Source: JAYPUA01 sp038133845
GTDB lineage: Bacteria; SAR324; NAC60-12
Direction of reading: 5' to 3'
DNA: 64,000 nt
NCBI GenBank assembly: GCA_038133845.1
Contig: JAYPUA010000012.1
Location: 19,426-83,425, forward strand
The notes under the pieces were generated by a model. It was not told the origin of the DNA, did not search any database, and saw only the letters and a program-made list of their open reading frames with translations. Every line of letters starts with the position of its first letter. Within the stretch, counting starts at the first letter, position 1. A program made the position numbers and the translations under genes. Shown here in pieces: positions 32,999 through 43,614 of the stretch.

Positions 32999-35155
32999 AT
33001 GCTCCGAAGCAACTTCTTGAAGAAAGCGAAAATCCTGCCACTCCTCGGAGTGCTGCTCATTCCAGCGGTGTCCGGGCTGTGGGCCAAGCCTGCTGATCCG
33101 GAGCACCGCTGGGCCGAGGCAAGAGTTGCCTTCATCGAAGGTCAGCCGGAGCAGGCCCTGGAAGCTCTGACCCCTTTGTTAGCCTCGGGCACGCAGGCTT
33201 CTCAACGCCTTCAGGAGCAGGCCTGGATGCTGGCAGGGAAGAGCCTGCTGGCGCTGAGCCGTCCCCAAGAGGCCCGCACCTGGTTCGCGCGGGTTCAGCA
33301 ATCCGACCACGAACACTACGACCTCTGGCTCTATTATCGTCTGGAAAGCCGCCTGCAAGCGCAAGAGTATGCGGAAGCGGCCTCCGTTCTGGACGCTCTG
33401 CTCAAACACTCACGCTACGAATCCCACCTGCCCCGGATCAGAGAGCAGTTGCTTGCGCATCTCCAGACCCCGGAGGCCTCCGCTCCCTTCATCGCTCTGC
33501 TGGACGACCCCAAATCTCCTGCGCAGCATCTGCTGGAGGATTATCGAATCCACCGGCTTCACCGCTCAGGACGGGAGGCGCAGGGCCGTCCTCTGGAGAA
33601 GTCGGAGTGGTTGCAGGCATGGCAGCACCCGATCGATCTGGAGAGCGCTCAGGAGTCTCAGAAGGTTCTCCAGAAGGAAAAACTTTCTCCTTCAGATGCA
33701 GAGGTCCGGCAAAGAGTGAGTTCGCTGAGGAGCCTGCGCCTCTACGATCACCTGATTGAGGAGTTGCCCTCTCTGATGAAGGGGCGCTCCAAGGAGCTTC
33801 GAGTTCACTTGGGGAAGTCCTACATCAACTCTCTGTTCCGGGCACGCAACTACTCTCAGATGGTCCGCATCTACCACCGCGGTGAGTACGGCAAGCGATA
33901 CTCTGTTCCGAGAGCGTACGAGTACTACTGGATGATGCGCGCCTACCAACGCCTGAAGCGGACCAAGGACGCACGCTTCCTGTTGTACAAGCTGGAGAAG
34001 GAGTTCCCGGATTCAGGCCTTCTGCCCTTGGCTTACGAGTACATGGGGTCCTACTATCAGGCTCAGCGTGAGCCCAAGAAGGCCGCGTTCTGGTGGCGCC
34101 GTTTTCTCGAGCGGGTGCCCAGTCACCAGGACCGAGGTGAAATGCTCTGGAACATGGCATGGCATCACTCCAGAGGAAAAGGGTACCTGACTGCCAACAA
34201 GTACCTGGAGCAAGGGCTGGAGCAAGAACAACTCGGCCCCGAAACCAAGGCCAAATTCCTCTACTGGAGAGGCAAGTTTCACCTCAGGCTCAAGCAACAG
34301 GACGCCGCACGGCAGAGCTTTGAGCTTCTGGTCAGTCAGTTGCCGAACACCTACTATGGGCTCCGCTTGAAATTGGAGGAGCCGAAATGGGCCCAGGCAG
34401 CACCGCCTGCATCTGCGCTGAAGCCAGAAGATCAACTGGAGCTTTCCAGCTCAGAGGCGAAACTGATCAAACACTGTGAGTTCCTGTTCGAGGTGGGAGA
34501 CGGGGATCTGGCGCTGTTGCGCCTGCAGATTGCGCTCAAAGGCAAGCCGAGTGAGGCCTTGGTTCGGCATACGGGCAAAGTCCTGGAACAGCACCACCAG
34601 TATCATGCACTGCAAAAGCTGGTCACTCGTCACTTCTTTCAGGATCTCAAATCGTCTGGGCTGAGCCAGCATCCTGCGTGGATCATGGCGTTTCCTCGGC
34701 CTTACTGGGAGCAGGTGCAGCGTTACTCCGAAGATGCGGGCATCGACCCCTATTGGGCTCTCTCCATCATGCGAGAGGAGAGCCTCTTTGATCCACAGGC
34801 GGTCTCCTCTGCGAATGCGCTGGGGCTGATGCAGCTGATGCCGGCAACGGCCAAGGATGTCGCACGCTGGAACAAGATGAACGTCCGCATTCCGGAGGAC
34901 ATCTTCGACCCGCAGATCAACACTCGCCTGGGAACCAGCTACCTGGGGCGGCTGGCGGGGCGCTTCGAGGATGAGCTGATCTTCACGGCAGGCAGCTACA
35001 ATGCTGGTCCGGGAAACATGAAGAACTGGCTCAAGCGCATTCAGTACCGCTCACTGGAAGAGTTTGTGGAAGACATCCCGTTCGAGGAAACCCGGGAATA
35101 CGTCAAGCGGGTATATCGCACCTACCAGATCTACAAGCTGCTCTACCAGAGCTGA
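32999..35155 (+). CDS. slt: soluble lytic murein transglycosylase (Slt70-like)
   Basis: Slt cleaves the MurNAc-GlcNAc bond of peptidoglycan and forms 1,6-anhydro-MurNAc. 718 residues: a signal peptide (KILPLLGVLLIPAVSGLWA), a long alpha-superhelical region with TPR-like repeats (about 35-520), and the C-terminal SLT domain. The catalytic Glu is in ALSIMREESLFDP (about 595). SSANALGLMQLMPATAKDV, NTRLGTSYLGRL and TAGSYNAGPGNMKNWLKR are the family motifs. Periplasmic. Divergent from the alr unit. Confidence 0.93.
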   Translation: MLRSNFLKKAKILPLLGVLLIPAVSGLWAKPADPEHRWAEARVAFIEGQPEQALEALTPLLASGTQASQRLQEQAWMLAGKSLLALSRPQEARTWFARVQQSDHEHYDLWLYYRLESRLQAQEYAEAASVLDALLKHSRYESHLPRIREQLLAHLQTPEASAPFIALLDDPKSPAQHLLEDYRIHRLHRSGREAQGRPLEKSEWLQAWQHPIDLESAQESQKVLQKEKLSPSDAEVRQRVSSLRSLRLYDHLIEELPSLMKGRSKELRVHLGKSYINSLFRARNYSQMVRIYHRGEYGKRYSVPRAYEYYWMMRAYQRLKRTKDARFLLYKLEKEFPDSGLLPLAYEYMGSYYQAQREPKKAAFWWRRFLERVPSHQDRGEMLWNMAWHHSRGKGYLTANKYLEQGLEQEQLGPETKAKFLYWRGKFHLRLKQQDAARQSFELLVSQLPNTYYGLRLKLEEPKWAQAAPPASALKPEDQLELSSSEAKLIKHCEFLFEVGDGDLALLRLQIALKGKPSEALVRHTGKVLEQHHQYHALQKLVTRHFFQDLKSSGLSQHPAWIMAFPRPYWEQVQRYSEDAGIDPYWALSIMREESLFDPQAVSSANALGLMQLMPATAKDVARWNKMNVRIPEDIFDPQINTRLGTSYLGRLAGRFEDELIFTAGSYNAGPGNMKNWLKRIQYRSLEEFVEDIPFEETREYVKRVYRTYQIYKLLYQS

Positions 35156-35171
35156 CCTTCAGCCGACGCCC

Positions 35172-36221
35172 TCACGCTCCGTACTGCTGGGCGTAATACT
35201 CCAGATACGCTCCGGAGGTCACCTCCTGGATCCACTCCGGATGCTCCAGGTACCAGTGGATGGTCTTCGCGATTCCCTCCTCAAACGTGTGTGCCGGAAC
35301 CCAACCCAGCTCCCGTTTGACCTTTGAAGCGTCAATCGCATAGCGCTGATCGTGTCCCGGACGATCCTTGACAAAGGTGATCAACCGTTCGCACGAGTCC
35401 TCCCCGGAGCGCGACAACCGCTCGTCCATCAGCTGACAGATGAGCCGGACGATGTCGATGTTGCGCCACTCGTTGTGCCCTCCGATCGCATACACCTCTC
35501 CTTCACGCCCCTGATGAAACACCGTGTCGATGGCGGAGCAGTGATCTTCCACAAACAGCCAGTCCCGGACGTTGCTTCCGTCACCATAAACCGGAAGCGC
35601 TTGACGCTCCAGGCAGTTGCGGATGATGAGCGGGATCAGCTTCTCCGGGAAGTGAAACGGTCCGTAGTTGTTGGAGCAGTTCGTCGTGACCACGTTCATG
35701 CCGTAGGTGTGATGCCATGCTCTGACAAGGTGATCTGAAGCCGCCTTGGACGCCGAGTACGGAGAGTTCGGGGCATAGGGTGTGGTCTCGGTGAAAAATC
35801 CGTCTGGCCCCAGAGAGCCGAACACCTCGTCGGTACTCACGTGATGAAAGCGGTGGCTGGACAGGTCGGATTGCCAAAACTCCCGGGCCGCTTCCAGCAA
35901 GTTGAAGGTCCCCCGGACGTTGGTCTCGATGAAGTCGGCAGGGCCGGAGATGCTTCGATCGACGTGCGACTCCGCGGCGAGGTGGATCACGTGCTCGATC
36001 TGCTGGTCCTGGAAGACCTTCCGCACGGCCTCTGGATCACGGAGGTCTGCATGAACAAAGCGGTAATTCGGGAGGTCCTGGATCTCCTTGAGGTTGGCGA
36101 GGTTTCCGGCGTAGGTCAGGGCATCCAGGTTGCTCACCACGTCGTCCGGATGTTCTCGGAGCCAGTGATGAACCAGGTTGCTGCCGATGAATCCGGCCCC
36201 TCCGGTGATGAGAAGTCGCAT
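35172..36221 (-). CDS. rfbB: dTDP-glucose 4,6-dehydratase
   Basis: RfbB converts dTDP-glucose to dTDP-4-keto-6-deoxyglucose, the branch point to dTDP-rhamnose and other deoxysugars of surface polysaccharides. 349 residues. Rossmann motif ITGGAGFIGSNLV at the N-terminus. Active site VSTDEVFGSLG (Thr-Asp-Glu) and YSASKAASDHLVRAW (Tyr-x3-Lys). NNYGPFHFPEKLIPLII and DWLFVEDHC are conserved. No rfbA, C or D is adjacent, which is unusual for this gene. The start shares one base with the stop of the preceding - strand gene (TAATG). Confidence 0.94.
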   Translation of the reverse strand: MRLLITGGAGFIGSNLVHHWLREHPDDVVSNLDALTYAGNLANLKEIQDLPNYRFVHADLRDPEAVRKVFQDQQIEHVIHLAAESHVDRSISGPADFIETNVRGTFNLLEAAREFWQSDLSSHRFHHVSTDEVFGSLGPDGFFTETTPYAPNSPYSASKAASDHLVRAWHHTYGMNVVTTNCSNNYGPFHFPEKLIPLIIRNCLERQALPVYGDGSNVRDWLFVEDHCSAIDTVFHQGREGEVYAIGGHNEWRNIDIVRLICQLMDERLSRSGEDSCERLITFVKDRPGHDQRYAIDASKVKRELGWVPAHTFEEGIAKTIHWYLEHPEWIQEVTSGAYLEYYAQQYGA

Positions 36222-36643
36222 TAGAAGGAGCCGGTGATCAGGTTGATCTGATGGACTGGCTGCTCCGACCTCAAGGCCGTTTGGGGGATCAGCGCCTGAG
36301 GATGCCAACTCCACTCTCCAGCGAGCCCTTCGAGGTGCAACACTCCGGGCACCGGGCCGGCGAATGGGTCGCTGGAGTTCCCCATCACCAGACCATACAG
36401 GGCTCCGCCCATGACCCCGATTGCGGCGCCCCGGATCACGTACTTCGAGAAGAGCTTGTCCTCCTTGTCTTCATCCTGGAGCGCCCAGGCCGCAGATCCA
36501 ATCAACCCTCCCAAGGCTCCGCCCCAAAGAGAGTTCTGAAAGACAGACTTGAGTTCTTGGGCCTGAGAGAGCGGCGGGGCCAGGAACAGCAGGGCCAATC
36601 CCAGGGTTGCCGTCTTCAGGGCCCGAACGTTCAAACTTCGCAT
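36221..36643 (-). CDS. hypothetical exported glycine-zipper-like protein (140 aa)
   Basis: Signal peptide RSLNVRALKTATLGLALLFLAPPLSQAQ. The mature part has two Gly/Ala-rich hydrophobic segments (WGGALGGLIGSAAWAL and IRGAAIGVMGGALYGLVMG) separated by a charged loop (DEDKEDKLFSKY). They resemble glycine-zipper membrane segments seen in outer-membrane or envelope proteins. The C-terminus is polar. It overlaps rfbB by one base, so co-translation is likely. Function unknown. Confidence 0.65.
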   Translation of the reverse strand: MRSLNVRALKTATLGLALLFLAPPLSQAQELKSVFQNSLWGGALGGLIGSAAWALQDEDKEDKLFSKYVIRGAAIGVMGGALYGLVMGNSSDPFAGPVPGVLHLEGLAGEWSWHPQALIPQTALRSEQPVHQINLITGSF

Positions 36644-36810
36644 CTTGACTCCATGTCGAAAGAAAAGTGAGAGGGCAGTGGATCGCATAAATCTATCGCA
36701 ATTCCATGTTTGAAGCAACTCTTGCGATTTGTGCTTGATTTCTTTTTTTCATAGAGAGAAAATTTTTGGTTTTTTGATTCATTCATTTTGAGGGGCAGGC
36801 AGGGGAAAAC

Positions 36811-37572
36811 GTGACAAAGTGGTCGATAATTACAGGAGCAGGCACGGGGATTGGTCGGGCGCTCGCCTTGGAGTTGGTTGCGCAGGGCTGGAGGGTACTG
36901 GCCGTAGGGCGACGCGAGGCGCTTTTGCAGGAATTGGCGGAACAGACCTCCGGAGCTGTCAAAGCCTTGGCGGCAGACGTCGCGGATCCCTCTACTGGAG
37001 CACGAATCGAGCAGGCGCTTGGAGAAGGCTCGCTGGAGCTGCTCGTCCACAACGCTGCGGTCTTGGAACCGAGCGGCCCCTTGGAGACGATCTCTCGCGA
37101 GGCCTTTCGGGAGCACGTGGCGATTAACCTGGAAGCTCCGCTGTTTTTGACCCAGGCGCTCTTGCCCCGGCTGGTTCCGGAGAGCCGGGTCCTGCACATC
37201 TCGTCCGGAGCGGCGCACCGCAACCTCCCCGGATGGGGGCCTTACTGCACCTCGAAGGCGGCACTCTACCAGCTTTATCGCTGCCTGAGGGAGGAGCTGG
37301 CACCCCGGAGAGTCCACGTCGGGAGCGCTCGCCCCGGAGTGGTGGACACCCCCATGCAGGAGCACATCCGAGGCCTCTCGGAGGAACGCTTCCCGGATGT
37401 GAACATGTTTCGACAACTCAAGGCAGAGGGGCAGCTGACCTCTTCCGAGGACGCGGCCCGTTTTCTGAGTTGGCTGTTGCTGAAGACCGATCCCGAGTAC
37501 TTTACAGAGCGTGAGTACGACATCCGGGAACCGGAGCTTCGGTCACTTTGGTCTCCGGAGTCAGGCGGTTGA
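36811..37572 (+). CDS. short-chain dehydrogenase/reductase (SDR), sepiapterin-reductase-like
   Basis: 253 residues. The NADP(H) site is TGAGTGIGRALALEL at the N-terminus, LAVGRREALL suggests NADPH preference, and LVHNAAVLEPSGP carries the N-A-A motif. The catalytic Ser is in HISSGAAHRN and Tyr-x3-Lys in YCTSKAALYQLYR. The C-terminal PGVVDTPMQEHIR resembles the sepiapterin/benzil reductase subgroup. GTG start with AGGGG upstream. The leader (36720-36810) is very AT-rich. Substrate unknown. The last 12 bases overlap the convergent gene. Confidence 0.8.
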   Translation: MTKWSIITGAGTGIGRALALELVAQGWRVLAVGRREALLQELAEQTSGAVKALAADVADPSTGARIEQALGEGSLELLVHNAAVLEPSGPLETISREAFREHVAINLEAPLFLTQALLPRLVPESRVLHISSGAAHRNLPGWGPYCTSKAALYQLYRCLREELAPRRVHVGSARPGVVDTPMQEHIRGLSEERFPDVNMFRQLKAEGQLTSSEDAARFLSWLLLKTDPEYFTEREYDIREPELRSLWSPESGG

Positions 37573-37746
37573 GTCCCACTCCGGATTCATCAGCCGATCC
37601 CAGACGTGTTGGCAGAACCGAGCCCCGGCTTCCGGATCTTCGAAATGGGGCAGGATCTCTTGCTCCAGGAAGCGCTGGACGGCCTCTCCCCCGGACTCGA
37701 ATTCCAACTCCCGGGCACGCTGCAGGACCTCCTGCAAGGAGGGCAT
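37561..37746 (-). CDS. small acidic hypothetical protein (61 aa)
   Basis: It lies five bases after the CDGSH gene on the same strand and has no own Shine-Dalgarno, so it would depend on translational coupling. The product is acidic and helical (PSLQEVLQRARELEFESGG, then QRFLEQEILPHFED). No known motif. A longer start (37821) would overlap the CDGSH gene in another frame and is less likely. Confidence 0.45.
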   Translation of the reverse strand: MPSLQEVLQRARELEFESGGEAVQRFLEQEILPHFEDPEAGARFCQHVWDRLMNPEWDSTA

Positions 37747-37751
37747 CCGGA

Positions 37752-37940
37752 CTACAGCGTCGTGCAGTTGCGGTGAGCACCGTCGCAGAACGGTTTCTTG
37801 GCGGACAGGCCGCAGCGGCACAAGGCGACCGAACCGGTGCGGGCCTCTTCCGTGCCGTCTTCGTGAACGATCACAGCGCCGCCCTTGATCAGCAAAGGGC
37901 CTTTGCTGGAAACTTGAACTTTCAGTGTTTTTTCTTCCAT
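37752..37940 (-). CDS. CDGSH-type iron-sulfur domain protein
   Basis: 62 residues. The motif LCRCGLSAKKPFCDGAHRN is the CDGSH zinc-finger-like site, with C-x-C-x2-S-x3-P-x-C-D-G-x-H binding a [2Fe-2S] cluster through three Cys and one His. The N-terminal part has beta strands (LKVQVSSKGPLLIKGG). Bacterial members are small electron-transfer or redox-sensing proteins in the cytosol; the partner is unknown. Start at MEEKTLKV; the gene is divergent from rpoD. Confidence 0.88.
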   Translation of the reverse strand: MEEKTLKVQVSSKGPLLIKGGAVIVHEDGTEEARTGSVALCRCGLSAKKPFCDGAHRNCTTL

Positions 37941-38086
37941 CGATTGAAACTCAGGGATGAGGAGCAAAAAAGATCTGCACGGAAGATGATTCTCGTGGCA
38001 GAAGAAAAGATTACCGTGAAGAGAGAGGGGTGCAAGCTCTCTTCTTCAATGACACACCCCGTTACAATTTCTTATATACGAAACGT

Positions 38087-38115
38087 TTGACAACGTATCG
38101 GTGAAATGAGATTAT
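38087..38115 (+). promoter_or_regulatory. candidate sigma-70 promoter of rpoD
   Basis: A perfect -35 box TTGACA (38087-38092) and a -10 box GATTAT (38110-38115, four of six matches) are spaced 17 bases apart in an AT-rich leader. Transcription would start near 38122, leaving a leader of about 20 bases with GGGAGG just before the ATG. Confidence 0.55.
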
Positions 38116-38143
38116 CCAGAAATCTAAGTTTTTGGGAGGCCGG

Positions 38144-39847
<1,704 letters not shown>

Positions 39848-39866
39848 GCCCGGGGCCTGCGTTCTC

Positions 39867-40868
39867 CTACAGCATGTTGGGGAAAGCGTCCAGGCTCAGG
39901 TCATCCCACCTTCCTGCTGCGTACTTGAACGAGGCGCGGCAGGTGACCATCGCCGCATTGTCCGTGCACAGGCGAGGCGGCGGATAGTAAAGTTCGACCC
40001 CCATTTTCTCAGCTTCTGTCTCAAACGCCTCCCGTAGGCGACGGCTCGCTGCCAGCCCTCCGGACACGGACAGCCGGTTCAGCTGAAGCTCTTCCAAGGT
40101 GCGGAACGTCTTCCGGACCAGCACCTCCACGACAGCCTCAAAGAAAGATGCCAGCACCGCCGGTTCTTCCTGCTGTACTGCCTCCGGGCGTGCTTCTCGA
40201 AAGCGCAGCATCGCGGTCTTGAGGCCGCTGAAGGAGAACTCCGCTCCGGGCTTGTTGAGCAGCGGACGGGGGAACTCGTAGGCCGTACGGTTCGCCTCCA
40301 TGGCGTAGCGGTCGACCACCGGACCTCCGGGCATTGGGTGGCCGAACATCTTGGCAACCTTGTCTACGCACTCTCCCGCCGCATCATCCACGGTACGTCC
40401 CACGATCTGCTGCTCAAAGTGATCCTGCGCGTGGATCAGAAGCGTGTGCCCCCCGGCCACCACCAGATGCAGCAGAGGGAACTCCATCGCGCCGTAGGTG
40501 AGCACGTTGGCGTAAGGATGGGACTCGACGTGATTCACCCCGATCAGAGGGCGCTGGAGCCCCCAGGCCAGCGACTTTGCGGTCATCAGTCCAACGAGGA
40601 GCGAACCGAGCAGCCCCGGGACGTTGGATACGGCGACGTAGTCCACCTCCTCAAAGGTGACCTCAGCCTTGCCGAGCGCCTCCTCAAGCAGAGCGTGGAT
40701 CACCTCCAGGTGCTTGCGCGACGCCCGCTCCGGCACCACTCCCCCAAACTCTTCATGCTCTCGATACTGGGAGAGCGTCAGGTTGGCAAGAACCTCTTGG
40801 TGTCCGCGCAACAGCGCTACGGAGGTGTCGTCGAATGTGGTGTCGATTCCCAGTCCTAGCGCATCCAT
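39867..40868 (-). CDS. tsaD: tRNA N6-adenosine threonylcarbamoyltransferase
   Basis: TsaD transfers the threonylcarbamoyl group to A37 of ANN-decoding tRNAs, with TsaB and TsaE. 333 residues, ASKHA fold. The metal-binding motif is NHVESHPYANVLTYG (HxExH). GLGIDTTFDDTSVALL opens the domain, and GGHTLLIHA, DDAAGECVDKVAKMFG, FSFSGLKTAMLRF and VSGGLAASRRLRE match the family. The start at MDALGLG is chosen; an extension upstream has no support. Convergent with rpoD (20-base gap). tsaB and tsaE are not in the window. Confidence 0.93.
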   Translation of the reverse strand: MDALGLGIDTTFDDTSVALLRGHQEVLANLTLSQYREHEEFGGVVPERASRKHLEVIHALLEEALGKAEVTFEEVDYVAVSNVPGLLGSLLVGLMTAKSLAWGLQRPLIGVNHVESHPYANVLTYGAMEFPLLHLVVAGGHTLLIHAQDHFEQQIVGRTVDDAAGECVDKVAKMFGHPMPGGPVVDRYAMEANRTAYEFPRPLLNKPGAEFSFSGLKTAMLRFREARPEAVQQEEPAVLASFFEAVVEVLVRKTFRTLEELQLNRLSVSGGLAASRRLREAFETEAEKMGVELYYPPPRLCTDNAAMVTCRASFKYAAGRWDDLSLDAFPNML

Positions 40869-41160
40869 GTCCAGTTTTGAAATGATTGAGGAAAACATGA
40901 GAGGAGAGTCTATCCTGAATCGATTCAACTCCAAAGTGGAAAACCTGAGGGCGGACTCTTCAACTCGTTGAACAGCAACAATTCGGGGGCGGCGAACAGC
41001 CTCATGAAAACTATTTAAAATTGAGAAAAAGGAGGCTTGGTGGATTTCTGGATTGCTTCTTTCTGTTTGACTTTTTTCTCATTTTTTATCAGACTCTGTG
41101 CGCTTTGCTCAACAAAGCAGACAGGGGGCAACTTCCAACTAAAAAGTCAGGAGAGAACTC

Positions 41161-42495
41161 ATGACAGACCACACCCAGAACCTCACCCGTAGAAATCTCA
41201 TCAAGGCAGGGACCGCTGCCTCGGTTGTTGCAGGGTTCCCAACGATCCTCGTAGCCGGAAGCCACAGCTTCCGCAACGACCCGGGGAGCAAGCCGAACGT
41301 GGTGTTCGGCTTCAATGTTCCTCAGACCGGGGCTTATGCCGACGAGGGCGCTGATGAGTTGCGTGCCTACAAACTGGCCGTCAAGCACATCAACGGAGAG
41401 GGCAAGGACAATGGTATGTTGAGCACCCTGAAACCTCTGGCGCTCAAGGGCAACGGGGTTTTGGGCAAGAAAGTCACCTATGTCACAGGAGACACCCAGA
41501 CCAAGTCCGATGCGGCACGTGCCTCGGCACGGAAGATGATCGAGTCCGATGGTGCCATCATGATCACTGGAGGATCCTCCTCGGGTGTGGCGGTCGCGGT
41601 TCAGGGCCTGTGCAACGAGAACAAGGTCATGTTCATGGCAGGACTGACCCACTCCAACGACACCACCGGCAAGGACAAGAAGCGCTACGGCTTCCGGCAC
41701 TTCTTCAATGCCTACATGTCCGGAGCTGCACTGGGACCGGTCCTTGAGGAAGAGTATGGGAATGACCGGGTGGCTTATCACCTGACCGCAGACTACACCT
41801 GGGGCTGGACCCAGGAAGAGTCGATCAAGAACGCCACCGAGGCACTGGGTTGGAAGACGGCAAAAGCCGTGCGTACCCCTCTGGGAGCCGGCGACTTCTC
41901 GCAGTACATCACTCCGGTCCTCAACTCCGGCGCAGACGTCCTGATCCTCAACCACTACGGCAAGGACATGGTGAACTCCCTCAGCCAGGCGGTGCAGTTT
42001 GGCCTGCGGGACAAGATGGTCAACGGCAAGCAGTTCCAGATCGTGGTGCCGCTGTTCTCTCGCCTGATGGCTCAAGGTGCGGGTCCGAACATCAAAGGCA
42101 TTCTGGGGTCGACCAACTGGAACTGGAAGTTGAATGACGCAGCCTCCCAGGCATTCGTCAAGTCTTTCGGCCAAGAGTACGGGTTCCCGCCCTCCCAGGC
42201 CGCCCACACCTGCTACTGCCAGGCGATCCTCTACGCCAACGCCTGTGAAATGGCGGGCACCTTCAACCCCAAGGGCGTGATCCCGGCTCTGGAAGGGTTC
42301 AGCTTTGACGGAATGGGCAACGGTCCGACCGAGTACCGCGCAGCGGACCACCAGTGCATGAAGAGCGCTCTGGTGGTGCGAGGAAACATGAACCCGACCA
42401 GCCAGTTCGACCTGCTGGAAGTGGTGAAGGTGGTGCCTCGTGAGAAGTTGGAGTACGACCCCGCCATCTTCGGTGGTGAACTCGGACCCATCTGA
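41161..42495 (+). CDS. ABC transporter substrate-binding protein, LivJ/UrtA-like, Tat-exported
   Basis: 444 residues. The N-terminus has a Tat signal (TRRNLIKAGTAASVVAGF, twin Arg in R-R-x-x-x-K-type context). The mature domain is a periplasmic-binding type 6 fold (NVVFGFNVPQTGAYADEGAD, YVTGDTQTKSDAARASARKMI, ADVLILNHYGKDMVNSL). It would deliver branched-chain amino acids, amides or related solutes to the permease encoded downstream. Tat export and the sequence differ from plain LivJ, so the substrate is not certain. AGGAG precedes the ATG. The 292-base leader from the divergent tsaD is T-rich (about 41030-41100) and holds a weak promoter candidate (TTGACT at 41067). Confidence 0.85.
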   Translation: MTDHTQNLTRRNLIKAGTAASVVAGFPTILVAGSHSFRNDPGSKPNVVFGFNVPQTGAYADEGADELRAYKLAVKHINGEGKDNGMLSTLKPLALKGNGVLGKKVTYVTGDTQTKSDAARASARKMIESDGAIMITGGSSSGVAVAVQGLCNENKVMFMAGLTHSNDTTGKDKKRYGFRHFFNAYMSGAALGPVLEEEYGNDRVAYHLTADYTWGWTQEESIKNATEALGWKTAKAVRTPLGAGDFSQYITPVLNSGADVLILNHYGKDMVNSLSQAVQFGLRDKMVNGKQFQIVVPLFSRLMAQGAGPNIKGILGSTNWNWKLNDAASQAFVKSFGQEYGFPPSQAAHTCYCQAILYANACEMAGTFNPKGVIPALEGFSFDGMGNGPTEYRAADHQCMKSALVVRGNMNPTSQFDLLEVVKVVPREKLEYDPAIFGGELGPI

Positions 42496-42518
42496 TTCGG
42501 GTTTACCGTTTTGAGCTC

Positions 42519-42547
42519 AGGCTGCCTCACTCAAGCTGAGGCAGCCT
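42519..42547 (+). terminator. attenuating stem-loop after the binding-protein gene
   Basis: AGGCTGCCTCA and TGAGGCAGCCT form a perfect 11-base stem with a seven-base loop, followed by TTCTC. In ABC operons such a structure usually ends most transcripts after the binding-protein gene, giving excess binding protein over permease. Confidence 0.6.
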
Positions 42548-42593
42548 TTCTCGGCTTTGCCGAATCCCCCCTGACCTTCTCCCACAAGCTCAA

Positions 42594-43613
42594 ATGGAAG
42601 CCATTTTGCTGCAGATCCTCAACGGTCTGGACAAAGGGGGTGCCTACGCGCTGATTGCGCTGGGTCTCACCTTGGTCTTTGGCACGCTTGGGGTCGTCAA
42701 CTTCGCCCATGGGGCGCTGTTCATGCTTGGGGCCTTCTGTGCCGTTTCGGTACAAAAGCTGCTCACGCTCTCGATGAAAATCAAGGATGAAAGCGTCACC
42801 TTCTTCGAAGCCTTCAAGGAAGTCCCTTACCTGGAGGTCTGGTTTGGAGAGACGGGTAAAGCCATCATTGACCTCGCGGTTCCGATCTCCCTGCTCGTCT
42901 CCATCCCCGTGATGCTCCTCATCGGCCTGGTGATGGAGCGGGGGCTGGTCCAATTCTTCTACAAGCGAACTCACGCAGAACAGATCCTGGTCACCTTCGG
43001 CTTGGCGATTGTGATTCAGGAGATCGTCAAGGCCTTCTACGGCGCCAATCCCATCCCGACTCCGGCACCGGCCGTAGTGCAGGGAAGCGCCGACGTCGGT
43101 GCCTGGGTGGGAATCGCCGAGAACGTCGTGGTCTATCCTTGGTGGCGCCTCGTCTACTTGCTCTTTGCCCTGCTGGTGGTCTGGGCCGTGTTTGCCTTCC
43201 TGAACTACACCACCTACGGGATGGTGGTCCGGGCAGGAATGCAGGACCGGGAGACCGTTGGGCTGCTGGGAATCAACATTGAGCGCCGCTTTACGATTGT
43301 CTTCGGAATCGCCGCGATTGTCGCCGGGTTGGCCGGGGTGATGTATGTCCCGATCTTGCCTCCGGACTATCACATGGGCATGGACTTTCTGGTACTCTCC
43401 TTTGTCGTGGTCGTGGTCGGGGGGATGGGCTCCTTGGAAGGGGCGGTCGCCGCGGGTTTCCTGCTGGGCATCCTCCAGTCATTTGCCTCCATGAATGAGA
43501 TCAAGGGGATTCTCCCGGGAATCGACCAGATCATCATCTATCTCGTTGCCGTGATCATCTTGCTGGTCCGTCCCCGAGGTCTACTGGGACGCAAAGGAGT
43601 GATGGAGGGATGA
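42594..43613 (+). CDS. livH: branched-chain amino acid ABC transporter permease, LivH-like
   Basis: 339 residues, about eight transmembrane helices, with LLQILNGLDKGGAYALIALG at the start and GTLGVVNFAHGALFMLGAF, the LivH signature. The ATPase-contact loop lies in RAGMQDRETVGLLGINIERRF. A central insert of about 35 residues (LTLSMKIKDESVTFFEAFKE and following) is longer than in E. coli LivH and may face the periplasm. It forms a heterodimer with LivM. No Shine-Dalgarno; pyrimidine-rich leader. Permease type is secure, substrate not. Confidence 0.88.
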   Translation: MEAILLQILNGLDKGGAYALIALGLTLVFGTLGVVNFAHGALFMLGAFCAVSVQKLLTLSMKIKDESVTFFEAFKEVPYLEVWFGETGKAIIDLAVPISLLVSIPVMLLIGLVMERGLVQFFYKRTHAEQILVTFGLAIVIQEIVKAFYGANPIPTPAPAVVQGSADVGAWVGIAENVVVYPWWRLVYLLFALLVVWAVFAFLNYTTYGMVVRAGMQDRETVGLLGINIERRFTIVFGIAAIVAGLAGVMYVPILPPDYHMGMDFLVLSFVVVVVGGMGSLEGAVAAGFLLGILQSFASMNEIKGILPGIDQIIIYLVAVIILLVRPRGLLGRKGVMEG

Positions 43614-43614
43614 G

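Noticed and set aside
41067..41095. Promoter for the ABC transporter operon (TTGACT...)
   Set aside because: The -10 matches are only three of six at any spacing; I mention it only as a weak candidate in the binding-protein entry.
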